Source of the DNA: Mycobacterium sherrisii
Lineage (GTDB): Bacteria; Actinomycetota; Actinomycetes; Mycobacteriales; Mycobacteriaceae
Length of the DNA: 64,000 nucleotides
Direction of reading: 5' to 3'
Assembly (NCBI RefSeq): GCF_002102355.1
Contig: NZ_LQPT01000040.1
Location: forward strand, 150,961-214,960
How positions within the stretch are numbered: position 1 is the stretch's first letter; each line of letters opens with the position of its first letter. The notes under the pieces were generated by a model. It searched no databases. It was not told the DNA's origin and worked only from the letters and a program-made list of their open reading frames with translations. The translations under genes were made by a program, and so were the position numbers. This document shows, one piece after another, positions 26,651-34,444 of the stretch.

Positions 26651-26855
26651 CGCCCCGCGTGCATTGAAAATCACAGGTAAACGCCGCGGTTTGCGCCGCG
26701 CCGAAGCCGCTGGTGAGTGGTACATATGACTGGGGTCGTCCCGCGCTTGTCAACCCGAACTCAACGCGGACTCAATGATGCCCGGGCAGATTGCAGGTAG
26801 ACGCCGACTTAACAGCAGACCTAACAGCAGACGTCGGAGAACTGGGAGAACAGGG

Positions 26856-27800
26856 ATGGGTGTCCGTCCGCTCACCGCTCTCGCCGCGATCGCGGCGGTG
26901 ACGCTGGTGCTGGCCGGATGCGACGAGGCCCGGCCGGGCGCGCGGCCGCCCAAACCGTCGGGCAAGGGCGCTGCCGGCTCCTCGCAGCTGGTGCAACTGC
27001 TGCTGGACACCAACCCGGACACCGAAAATCTGGCCGGGGCGCCGATGGCCGGTTTCAACGGGCTGCAGGCGCGCATCCAGCAGGCCACCGAGCAGGCCGC
27101 CGCGAGCGGGGCCACGCTCTCGGTGGGCATTCTCGACCGCAGGACGCATGAGCTGGTCTCCAACGGCAATCCGCTGATCGTCGGCACCGCGTCGGTGGCC
27201 AAGCTGTTCATCGCCGACGATCTGCTGCTGGCCGAGGCACAGGGCAAGATCCGGCTGTCCCCGCAGGACCGTCAGTCGCTCGACGTCATGTTGCAGTCGT
27301 CCGACGACGGTGCGGCCGAACGGTTCTGGGATCAGGGCGGCGGCAGCAGCATCATCAGCCAGGTCGCCAGCCGCTACGGGCTGTCGTCCACCACTCCGCC
27401 ACCCGACGGCCGCTGGTGGAACACGATGAGCTCGCTGCCCGACCTGATCCATTACTACGACGAGCTGCTCGACGGCACCGGCGGGCTGCCCGCGGAGCGG
27501 GCCAAGATCATCGTCAACGACCTGGCCCAGTCGACCCCCAACGGAGTCGACGGCTACCCGCAGCGGTTCGGCATCCCCGACGGCCTGTTCGCCGAGCCGG
27601 TGGCGGTCAAGCAGGGCTGGATGTGCTGCATCGGCACAGAGTGGATGCACCTGTCGACGGGCGTGGTGGGCGCCGACCGGCGCTACATCATGGTGGTCGA
27701 GTCGCTGCAGTCCTCCGACGACGCGACGGCACGGGACACGATCACCCAGGCCGTCAAGACGATGTTCCCCAACGGCCGGATCGGCTCCGGCGGCTTCTAG
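26856..27800 (+). CDS. lppW: Lipoprotein LppW, beta-lactamase-like serine hydrolase fold
   Basis: The 314-residue lipoprotein starts at an ATG with GGGAGAACAGGG upstream. The lipobox LAGC gives lipidated C22 after a hydrophobic signal. A Pro/Gly linker (23-45) leads to a domain with the S-x-x-K motif (TASVAKLF), SSDDGAAERFWD in the S-x-N position and a strand near GVDGYPQRFGIPDG. It resembles class A beta-lactamase/DD-peptidase folds but lacks a clear KTG, so an active enzyme is not assured. A CC pair occurs in QGWMCCIGTE. It corresponds to Rv2905 and is anchored at the outer face of the membrane. Confidence 0.9.
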   Translation: MGVRPLTALAAIAAVTLVLAGCDEARPGARPPKPSGKGAAGSSQLVQLLLDTNPDTENLAGAPMAGFNGLQARIQQATEQAAASGATLSVGILDRRTHELVSNGNPLIVGTASVAKLFIADDLLLAEAQGKIRLSPQDRQSLDVMLQSSDDGAAERFWDQGGGSSIISQVASRYGLSSTTPPPDGRWWNTMSSLPDLIHYYDELLDGTGGLPAERAKIIVNDLAQSTPNGVDGYPQRFGIPDGLFAEPVAVKQGWMCCIGTEWMHLSTGVVGADRRYIMVVESLQSSDDATARDTITQAVKTMFPNGRIGSGGF

Positions 27801-27805
27801 GGTCG

Positions 27806-28507
27806 TCAGGCGCCGGGCTCACCCCGGCCGAGATCGGGACGGCGCTCCCGGGTCCGCCGCAGCGACACCTCGCGGCGCCAGGCGGCGATGCGCGCGTGGT
27901 CGCCGGACAGCAGTACCTCGGGGACGTCGAGACCCCGCCAGCTCGGCGGCCGGGTGTAGCTGGGCCCCTCGAGCAGCCCGCCCAGCGTCGGGGAGTGCGA
28001 ATCTTCCCGGTGCGACGCCGGATTGCCCAACACCCCCGCGACAAGCCGCAGCACCGCTTCGATCATCACCACGGCCGCCGACTCCCCGCCCGGCAGCACG
28101 TAGTCGCCGATCGAGACTTCTTCGACCCGCATCCGGCGGCCGGCGTCCTCGACGACGCGCTGGTCGATGCCCTCGTAACGACCGCAGGCGAATACCAGAT
28201 GCCGCTGTCCGCTCCAGCGCTGGGCGGTGGCTTGCTTGAACAGCTCACCCGCCGGCGTCGGAACCACCAATAGTGTCTCGTCAGAACAGATTTCATCGAG
28301 CGCCTCGCCCCAGACGGGCGCCTTCATCACCATGCCGGGGCCGCCGCCGTAGGGGGCGTCGTCGACAGAGCGATGCACGTCGTGCGTCCACCGGCGCAGG
28401 TCGTGCACCTCGATATCGACCAGACCCGCCTCGATCGCCTTGCCGGGCAGCGATTGCCGCAGCGGATCCAGGTAGGCCGGGAAAATCGTGATCACGTCGA
28501 TCCTCAT
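27806..28507 (-). CDS. trmD: tRNA (guanine37-N1)-methyltransferase
   Basis: The 233-residue SPOUT enzyme makes m1G37 in tRNAs, preventing frameshifting. Features are [45 protein letters not shown] and the trefoil-knot SAM loop [21 protein letters not shown], followed by a C-terminal helical RNA-binding domain. It ends 5 bp from the convergent lppW stop. It is the last gene of the rpsP-khpA-rimM-trmD operon and follows rimM by 17 bp. Confidence 0.96.
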   Translation of the reverse strand: MRIDVITIFPAYLDPLRQSLPGKAIEAGLVDIEVHDLRRWTHDVHRSVDDAPYGGGPGMVMKAPVWGEALDEICSDETLLVVPTPAGELFKQATAQRWSGQRHLVFACGRYEGIDQRVVEDAGRRMRVEEVSIGDYVLPGGESAAVVMIEAVLRLVAGVLGNPASHREDSHSPTLGGLLEGPSYTRPPSWRGLDVPEVLLSGDHARIAAWRREVSLRRTRERRPDLGRGEPGA

Positions 28508-28524
28508 GCCGATGCGCGCCCCAT

Positions 28525-29058
28525 CTACGCCAAGTCCAGCAGACCCTCGGGCGGATCGATTTCGACCGTCTGGTCGTCCAGCGACACCGACGTGACGATG
28601 GCGGTCACGAACGGCACCAAGACTTCCCGGCCGTCGCCGCCCTCGCCTCGGCGCACCGCCAGCAACTCCCCCGCCGCGGTGTGCAGCACTTCGGCGACGA
28701 CGCCGACATCGTGCCCGGTGGTGGTGCGCACGTGCAGGCCTTCGAGCTGATGGTCGTAGTAGGTGTCCGGCTCGTCGATCGGCGGCAGGTCATCGGAGTC
28801 CACCACGAACAGGTTGCCGCGCAACCCATCCGCGGCGTCGCGGTCCTGCACCCCGGCCAGCCGCACCAGCAGCCGGCCGCCGTGTTCCCGCACGGTGTCG
28901 ACGACGAAGCTGCGCGGCTCCGCGTTGCCGCGAGGGGGCTTGGCGCGCAACGTATTACCCGGGGCGAAACGCAGGGCGGGGTCGTCGGTGTGCACCTCCA
29001 CCACCAGTTCGCCGGCGATGCCGTGTGCTTTCACGACGCGCCCGACGAGCAGCTCCAT
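28525..29058 (-). CDS. rimM: 16S rRNA processing protein RimM
   Basis: The 177-residue ribosome maturation factor helps assemble the 30S head around S19. The N-terminal RimM domain begins [29 protein letters not shown]-terminal PRC-barrel (about 95-170) contains [11 protein letters not shown] and the [30 protein letters not shown] ending in split blocks. It lies between khpA (12 bp upstream) and trmD. Confidence 0.95.
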   Translation of the reverse strand: MELLVGRVVKAHGIAGELVVEVHTDDPALRFAPGNTLRAKPPRGNAEPRSFVVDTVREHGGRLLVRLAGVQDRDAADGLRGNLFVVDSDDLPPIDEPDTYYDHQLEGLHVRTTTGHDVGVVAEVLHTAAGELLAVRRGEGGDGREVLVPFVTAIVTSVSLDDQTVEIDPPEGLLDLA

Positions 29059-29070
29059 GGGGGAAAAGAC

Positions 29071-29313
29071 CTACTGGTCGGTGTCCACCACGTCGACCCG
29101 GATACCGCGGCCACCGATGCCGGCGACCAGCGTGCGCAGCGCGGTCGCCGTGCGTCCGCCGCGACCGATCACCTTGCCCAAATCGTCGGGGTGGACGTGC
29201 ACCTCGACCGTCCGCCCGCGCCGGCTTGTCACCAGGTCGACCCGGACATCGTCCGGGTTGTCCACGATGCCGCGGACCAGATGCTCGACTGCGTCGACGA
29301 CGACGGTACTCAT
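29071..29313 (-). CDS. khpA: KH-domain RNA-binding protein KhpA
   Basis: The 80-residue protein is a single type II KH domain with the GxxG loop in LGKVIGRGGRTATALR. It works with KhpB/Jag as a small RNA chaperone linked to cell-wall synthesis and translation in Gram-positives. I start at the ATG at 29313 (MSTVVVDAVEHL), which gives the 80 residues known for Rv2908c; an in-frame GTG two codons upstream is also possible. It follows rpsP by 8 bp. Confidence 0.93.
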   Translation of the reverse strand: MSTVVVDAVEHLVRGIVDNPDDVRVDLVTSRRGRTVEVHVHPDDLGKVIGRGGRTATALRTLVAGIGGRGIRVDVVDTDQ

Positions 29314-29321
29314 TGCCACGG

Positions 29322-29858
29322 TCAGCTTTCGGTCGCGGACTCGGCTTCGGCCGCACCGGCCGGGGCGGTTTCAGCGGCCGCAGGCGCCTCAGGGGCCTCA
29401 CCGGTTTCAGGCGCCTCAGGGGCCTGCTCGCCCTTCTCGGCGCCCTTGGCGGCCTTCTTGGCCCCCGCAGTCGACGCCTTCTTCTTCGGCTTGGTGGCCT
29501 CGGCGGTCGGGCCGCCTTCGGCCTCGGCGAGTGCGGCGTTGAACAGCTCCAGCTTGCTCGGCTTCGGCGCGGCGACCTGCAGGGTGCCCTCCGCGCCGGG
29601 CAGACCCTTGAACTTCTGCCAGTCACCGGTGATCTTCAACAGCTTGAGGACCGGCTCGGTCGGCTGCGCGCCGACGGACAACCAGTACTGGGCCCGCTCC
29701 GAGTTGATCTCGATCAGGCTGGGCTCTTCCTTGGGGTGGTAGCGGCCGATCACCTCGATCGAGCGGCCGTCGCGGCGGGTGCGCGCGTCGGCCACGGCGA
29801 TGCGGTACTGGGGGTTGCGGATCTTGCCAAGCCGGGTGAGCTTGATCTTGACAGCCAT
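29322..29858 (-). CDS. rpsP: 30S ribosomal protein S16 with Ala/Glu-rich tail
   Basis: The 178-residue S16 has the first 85 residues of the universal protein: [37 protein letters not shown] and the [20 protein letters not shown] block. From about residue 100 it continues as a low-complexity tail of Lys-rich then Pro/Glu/Ala-rich repeats ([14 protein letters not shown]). Such tails are usual in mycobacteria (162 residues in M. tuberculosis), and this one is longer. It is the first gene of the rpsP-khpA-rimM-trmD operon. Confidence 0.96.
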   Translation of the reverse strand: MAVKIKLTRLGKIRNPQYRIAVADARTRRDGRSIEVIGRYHPKEEPSLIEINSERAQYWLSVGAQPTEPVLKLLKITGDWQKFKGLPGAEGTLQVAAPKPSKLELFNAALAEAEGGPTAEATKPKKKASTAGAKKAAKGAEKGEQAPEAPETGEAPEAPAAAETAPAGAAEAESATES

Positions 29859-29997
29859 GAGTAAGCGAATTCTCCTGTGTGTGTCACGCTGCAATTCAGC
29901 GATCCGGGCGGGATGCCGAGATCCGGTTTTGCCTCGCGTGTGTGACCGCCGAACAAGCACCCCGGATGCGGGGCGGGTCGCGCGGCGGACAGCCGCT

Positions 29998-30009
29998 AAT
30001 TGTGCCAGA
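29998..30009 (-). promoter_or_regulatory. rpsP: rpsP operon promoter, extended -10
   Basis: The minus strand reads TCTGGCACAATT, with TGG plus CACAAT as an extended -10 hexamer, identical over 12 bases to the element before rplS. The expected start near 29992 leaves a leader of about 134 nt. Confidence 0.55.
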
Positions 30010-30056
30010 ACGAGGGCCGTGGACAGAAATTCGTCCGGCCGCAACGCCCGACGCCG

Positions 30057-30503
30057 TCACATCACCTTCTGGAAGACCTTCGTCTCGACCCGGCGGGTCA
30101 TCCGCCAACCCTGCGGCGTACGCACGAACTCGTCGTCGTACCAGAGGCCGCAGAACATCACCTGGTCTCCCGGTTTACCCGAGTCGCTGGGAAAGACCAT
30201 CGGGTTGAAGCAGATCACCCGTGACGAGGCCTTATCCCCGTCGATCTGCACCGAGAAATTGCCGAGCATGTGCGCATACACCGGAAAGTTCGGCAGCACC
30301 TCCGACAGCCACTTCTTCACCTCGGGATAACGACCCTCGATTCCGCCGAGGGCCGTGTAATCGATGTAGGCGTCCTCGGTGAACACCTTGTCCAGATCGT
30401 CGAATCGTCGCTGGTCGATCGCGGTGGAGTAGTCCACCATCAGCTGCTGGATCTCCAGACGGTCAGAAATTTCGGCCAGGCTCAACATGCATCGATTGAA
30501 CAC
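30057..30503 (-). CDS. SnoaL-like (NTF2-fold) protein, Rv2910c-like
   Basis: The 148-residue protein has the cone-shaped NTF2 fold: SDRLEIQQLMVDYSTAIDQRRFDDLDKVFTEDAYIDYTALGG is the standard SnoaL/polyketide-cyclase-like opening, and GLWYDDEFVRTPQGWRMTRRVE is the closing sheet. Family members are dehydratases, isomerases or binding proteins; none can be assigned here. The start is uncertain: GTG at 30503 or ATG at 30488 (MLSLAEISDRL), and neither has a good ribosome-binding site. It corresponds to Rv2910c by position. Confidence 0.85.
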   Translation of the reverse strand: MFNRCMLSLAEISDRLEIQQLMVDYSTAIDQRRFDDLDKVFTEDAYIDYTALGGIEGRYPEVKKWLSEVLPNFPVYAHMLGNFSVQIDGDKASSRVICFNPMVFPSDSGKPGDQVMFCGLWYDDEFVRTPQGWRMTRRVETKVFQKVM

Positions 30504-30582
30504 GATCTATCGCCGCGTTTTAACGCGCCCGCCCCCGGTTACCAAACCCGCGTAGCCGTCGACCGACAGTGGGGACAACCAA

Positions 30583-31005
30583 ATGAGCGAGCAAGCCGAT
30601 TTCAACGAGCGCAATATCGCCGAATTTCGGGCCAATCACGGTCGGGTCGGCGGCCAATTCGAGGGGGCGCCACTGCTCATCCTGCACACCGTCGGCGCGC
30701 GCAGCGGCAAGCCGCGGACCAACATCATGATGTATCTATCCGACGGCGACCGGTATCTGGTGTTCGCGTCGAAGGCCGGCGCCGACGACAACCCCGCCTG
30801 GTACTGGAACCTCAGGGCCAACCCCGACACCCGCATCGAGGTCGGGGACGACGTCGTCGACGTGCACGCCACGGAGCTGCACGGTGCCGAGCGCGACGAG
30901 AAGTACGCGCTGCAGGCCCAGCGGTATCCGGGATTCGCCGACTACCAGCGCAAGACGTCGCGGACCATCCCCGTGGTCGCGCTCACCCCGGTCGCGGCGT
31001 CGTAG
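30583..31005 (+). CDS. F420-dependent nitroreductase-family (Ddn-like) oxidoreductase
   Basis: The 140-residue deazaflavin (F420)-binding split-barrel protein has the family motifs LLILHTVGARSGKPRTNIMMY, YLVFASKAGADDNPAWYWNLRANP and YPGFADYQRKTSRTIPVVAL. Ddn-type enzymes use F420H2 to reduce quinones or activated double bonds and activate the nitroimidazole pretomanid in M. tuberculosis. This paralogue's own substrate is unknown. I do not recall a ddn paralogue between Rv2910c and Rv2911, so it is likely a local insertion. It starts 79 bp from the divergent SnoaL-like gene. Confidence 0.88.
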   Translation: MSEQADFNERNIAEFRANHGRVGGQFEGAPLLILHTVGARSGKPRTNIMMYLSDGDRYLVFASKAGADDNPAWYWNLRANPDTRIEVGDDVVDVHATELHGAERDEKYALQAQRYPGFADYQRKTSRTIPVVALTPVAAS

Positions 31006-31062
31006 TCGACGCCCCGTGACGGACCGGGAGTCGAACAGGTCCGGAAGTTACACTTTGCGGCC

Positions 31063-31947
31063 ATGCGGAATTTCCTCGCCGCAGCTGCCGCGCTGCTCAC
31101 GGTCGCCGGACTCACCCTGGGTACGGCCACCGCCCCGGCCGCCCGCGCCGACGACATGCAGCCGGTCGGCTCCGTGCCGATCCCCGACGGCCCCGCCCAA
31201 ACCTGGATCCTGGCCGACCTGGACAGCGGCCAGGTGCTGGCCGCGCGCGACCAGTATGTGCAGCACCCGCCCGCGAGCACGATCAAGGTGCTGTTGGCGC
31301 TGGTGGTCCTCGACGAGGTGCCCCTGGACTCGACCGTGGTCGCCGACGCCGCCGACACCCAGGTGGAGTGCAACTGCGTCGGGATCAAGCCCGGCCGCGT
31401 CTATACCGCGCGCCAGCTGCTCGACGGTCTGCTGCTGGTGTCGGGTAACGATGCCGCCAACACGCTGGCGCATCTGCTGGGCGGTGCCGATGCCACGGTG
31501 GCCAAGATGAACGCGAAGGCCGCCGCCCTGGGGGCGACGGCCACCCACGCGGCCACCCCGTCCGGCCTGGACGGACCGGGCGGCTCCGGCGCCTCGACCG
31601 CCCACGACCTGGCCGTCATCTTTCGGGCCGCCATGGCCAACCCGACGTTCGCCCACATCACCGCCGAACCGTCGGCGATGTTCCCCAGCGATGCCGGCGA
31701 TCAGCCGATCACCAACCAGGACGAGCTGCTGACCCGCTACCCGGGGGCCATCGGCGGCAAGACCGGATTCACCAACGCCGCGCGAAAGACGTTCGTCGGC
31801 GCCGCGTCCCGCGGCGGACGGCGCCTGGTGGTCGCCATGATGTACGGGCTGGTGCAGCCGGGTGGCCCGACGTACTGGGACCAAGCGGGCAGCCTGTTCG
31901 ACTGGGGTTTCGCGCTAAACCCGTCGGCCAGCATCGGCTCACTGTAA
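31063..31947 (+). CDS. dacB2: D-alanyl-D-alanine carboxypeptidase DacB2
   Basis: The 294-residue penicillin-binding DD-carboxypeptidase trims pentapeptide stems of peptidoglycan. The signal peptide ends near residue 29 (AARA-DD). The three motifs are S72-T-I-K75 (PPASTIKVL), SGN in LLLVSGNDAANTLA and KTG in AIGGKTGFTNAA. No C-terminal amphipathic anchor is obvious. TACACT (31049-31054), 8 nt before the ATG, suggests a leaderless or nearly leaderless message. It corresponds to Rv2911 (291 residues). Confidence 0.95.
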   Translation: MRNFLAAAAALLTVAGLTLGTATAPAARADDMQPVGSVPIPDGPAQTWILADLDSGQVLAARDQYVQHPPASTIKVLLALVVLDEVPLDSTVVADAADTQVECNCVGIKPGRVYTARQLLDGLLLVSGNDAANTLAHLLGGADATVAKMNAKAAALGATATHAATPSGLDGPGGSGASTAHDLAVIFRAAMANPTFAHITAEPSAMFPSDAGDQPITNQDELLTRYPGAIGGKTGFTNAARKTFVGAASRGGRRLVVAMMYGLVQPGGPTYWDQAGSLFDWGFALNPSASIGSL

Positions 31948-31954
31948 ACCGTTG

Positions 31955-32557
31955 CTAGGCAAGCTCATTGGGGACGAGCCCGGTTACCAACTTGGATAGC
32001 AATACGATTCGCTGCTCCTCGATATCGGGCTCCGGGAAGATTCCGCGCACCAGCGCCGCCCCGTCGAAGACGTTGGTCAGCAATGCCACCAGCACCGGGA
32101 ACGTCTCCTCGCCGACGACCTCGACGCCCGGCAGCGCCCGCGCGGCGTCCAGAATCTTGGCGGTGTACTGCGCCATGACGTCGCGCAGGTGGGCGCCCAG
32201 CTTCTCGTCGGTACGGGCGGCGACCATCAGTTCGTAGAGCACCGCGTTGGTGGGGCTGGCGGTGATGTCACGCAGAATCGTCAGGGCCGCTTCGAATGCC
32301 GGGCGGTCGGCCGGGATCTGGGCGACCCGCTTGGTGAACGACTCCACCTGGCGGCGCAACACCTCCGAGGCCGTCGCCGCCATGAAGTCGCTCATCGTCT
32401 CGAAGTGGCGGAACAGCGCGCCCACCGACACCCCGGCCCGCTTGGTGATGACGGCCGCGGATGCCCGGGCGTAGCCGACCTCGATGATGCTGGCAATACC
32501 GGCTTCGAGGAGACGGCCGACGGTCTCCTCGCGGCGCTGCTGCTGGGTCCTGGCCAT
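31955..32557 (-). CDS. TetR family transcriptional regulator (Rv2912c-like)
   Basis: The 200-residue protein has an N-terminal helix-turn-helix (ARASAAVITKRAGVSVGALFRHFETMSDFMAAT) and an all-helical ligand domain. It lies 9 bp downstream of the deacylase gene on the same strand, so the two are probably co-transcribed and the regulator may control that operon. The dacB2 stop is 7 bp away on the other strand. It matches Rv2912c in place. Confidence 0.92.
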   Translation of the reverse strand: MARTQQQRREETVGRLLEAGIASIIEVGYARASAAVITKRAGVSVGALFRHFETMSDFMAATASEVLRRQVESFTKRVAQIPADRPAFEAALTILRDITASPTNAVLYELMVAARTDEKLGAHLRDVMAQYTAKILDAARALPGVEVVGEETFPVLVALLTNVFDGAALVRGIFPEPDIEEQRIVLLSKLVTGLVPNELA

Positions 32558-32566
32558 CGCGGCGGC

Positions 32567-34354
32567 TCAACCGACTGCGGCCGCCGCGCGCCGCGCCCGC
32601 TGTCCCGCCCGCAGGTAGCGGCCCGACTGCACGGTCTGCCCGTAGCCCTCGCGGAACTGGCCCGCCCGGAACACGACGGCGCCGCCCACCCCGGTGGCGA
32701 GGACGGCGGCGTCGTTGCGGTTGACCATCCGCCGCAACCCGCCGTAGAACGGGACCGCTTCTTCGTGGTAACTGTCGACCTGGTCGTTCAAGCCCTGCGG
32801 ATCGATCACCACGAAGTCGGCCCGGTCGCCCTGGCGCAGGGTGCCGGCGTCGATGCCGAACCACTCGGCCAGTTCACCGGTCAACCGGTGCACGGCCCGC
32901 TCGGTGGTCATGAACGGCGCACCGGCGCGGTAGGCGTCCCGAGTCCGCTTGAGCAGCTTGAGCGGAAAGTTGTAAAAGGCCATGTTGCGCAGGTGCGCAC
33001 CGGCATCCGAGAAACCCATGTGCACGCTTTCCTCGTCGGCCAGCGCGTTGAGCAGCTTGGGCCGGTGGTTGGCCACGACGGTGGTCCACCGAACGTTACG
33101 TTCGCCGTTTTCGACGAGCACGTCGAGGAACGCATCCAGCGGGTGCAGCCCGCGCTCGTCGGCGATCGCGCCAAAACTCTTGCCGATCAACGATTCATCG
33201 GGGCATTCGACGATGACGGCGTCGTGGAAGTCCCGGTGCCACAGCGACGGCCCGAGCTTGATGCGGTCGAACTCTTTGCGGAATTCCCGGCGATAACCCT
33301 CGTCGGCCAGTAATTCGTTGCGCTGCAATTGGTCGCGCAGATGCAGGGCGGCGGTGCCGGCGCCGAACTCCTCGAAGACCGGCAGATCGATTCCGTCGGA
33401 ATACAACTCGAACGGCACCGGCAGGTGCTGAAACCGCACGCTGGACCTCAGCAGCTTGTTGGCCAGCCGGGTAGCCGGGCCGAACACGTAGACGGCCAGC
33501 GGCATCGACTTGGCGTCGGCCGACACTAACAGGCTCATCCGAACGCCCTTGCCGCGGTTGAAGATCCGGCTGCTGGCCAAAAAGAACATCAGCGCGGACG
33601 ACGGACGGTCGACGTTGGGCGCGCTCTGCAGAATCCGGCCGCGCTTGCGCAGCACCTTGATCAGCTTGCGCCGCTCCCGCCAGGTCGCGAAGGTCGACGG
33701 CAGCGCCCGGGACCGGAACCGGTCGCCGTCCAGCTTGTCGATCGCGGCGTCCATGCCGGACATGCCGAGCATCCCGGCATCGAGCGCCTCGTCGAGTAGC
33801 GTCGCCATCTTGGCCAGTTCGGCGTCGGTGGGCCTGACGGACGCGTCGGTAGCGCGGTCCAGCCCCAGGACCGTGCTGCGCAGATCCGAATGCCCAAGCA
33901 GCGAACCGACATTCGGGCCGAGTGGAAGCGAGTCGATGGCCTTGATGTATTCCTCGGCGGTGGACCAGGTCCGGTTGCTTTCCAGCGCGCCCAGCACGAA
34001 GGGGCGTGGCACCGCCTCGACCCTGCTGAACAGGTCGGCGGCGTCCTCGGAGTCGGCGTAGACCGTCGACAGCGAGCACATGCCCAGCAGCACGGTGGTG
34101 ACGCCGTGGCGCACCGACTCGCGCAGGCCGGGATCCAGCAGCACTTCGGCGTCGTAGTGCGTGTGCACGTCGATAAAGCCGGGCACCACCCATTTGCCGG
34201 CCGCGGCGATCACCTCCGGGCAGCCGGTCTCGTCGAGCGGCTCGGCCGAGACGGTGGCCACCACGCCGTCGCGGATGCCCAGCGTGCGGGTGTGCGGCGC
34301 GCTGCCCGTCCCGTCGAACCACAATCCGTCCCGGATGATCACGTCGTAGGTCAC
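32567..34354 (-). CDS. N-acyl-D-amino-acid deacylase family amidohydrolase (Rv2913c-like)
   Basis: The 595-residue metal-dependent amidohydrolase starts at GTG (VTYDVIIRDGLWFDGTG) with GGGAGG 6 nt upstream, rather than 13 codons earlier. Blocks are the H-x-H metal site in IDVHTHYDAEVLLDPG, GVTTVLLGMC, a YSDGIDLPVFEEFG region, the late metal Asp in MGFSDAGAHLRNM and the closing DRADFVVIDPQ sheet. It should hydrolyse N-acylated D-amino acids or a related amide, but the natural substrate is unproven. It is paired with the TetR gene. Confidence 0.88.
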   Translation of the reverse strand: MTYDVIIRDGLWFDGTGSAPHTRTLGIRDGVVATVSAEPLDETGCPEVIAAAGKWVVPGFIDVHTHYDAEVLLDPGLRESVRHGVTTVLLGMCSLSTVYADSEDAADLFSRVEAVPRPFVLGALESNRTWSTAEEYIKAIDSLPLGPNVGSLLGHSDLRSTVLGLDRATDASVRPTDAELAKMATLLDEALDAGMLGMSGMDAAIDKLDGDRFRSRALPSTFATWRERRKLIKVLRKRGRILQSAPNVDRPSSALMFFLASSRIFNRGKGVRMSLLVSADAKSMPLAVYVFGPATRLANKLLRSSVRFQHLPVPFELYSDGIDLPVFEEFGAGTAALHLRDQLQRNELLADEGYRREFRKEFDRIKLGPSLWHRDFHDAVIVECPDESLIGKSFGAIADERGLHPLDAFLDVLVENGERNVRWTTVVANHRPKLLNALADEESVHMGFSDAGAHLRNMAFYNFPLKLLKRTRDAYRAGAPFMTTERAVHRLTGELAEWFGIDAGTLRQGDRADFVVIDPQGLNDQVDSYHEEAVPFYGGLRRMVNRNDAAVLATGVGGAVVFRAGQFREGYGQTVQSGRYLRAGQRARRAAAAVG

Positions 34355-34444
34355 TGTTGCCTCCCGGCTCGTCGGTTGCGGCGACGCTACCAAAGTTAGC
34401 GAGTGATCGCAATCTTTTTGCCGATATCGGTTCCACCCCCGGGG

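Larger units (their letters stand above)
26507..26855. other. Divergent intergenic region rplS / lppW
   Basis: This 349-bp gap contains the rplS leader and promoter (entries at 26533 and 26639). Towards lppW lie a TACATA hexamer near 26720 and a 12-bp direct duplication of the form TAACAGCAGACC/G around 26809-26832. I see no coding frame in it. Confidence 0.45.

Noticed and set aside
29322-29560. Possible frameshift or fusion in the rpsP tail
   Set aside because: Ala/Glu/Pro-rich tails on S16 are usual in mycobacteria and the frame is continuous to a stop just before khpA.
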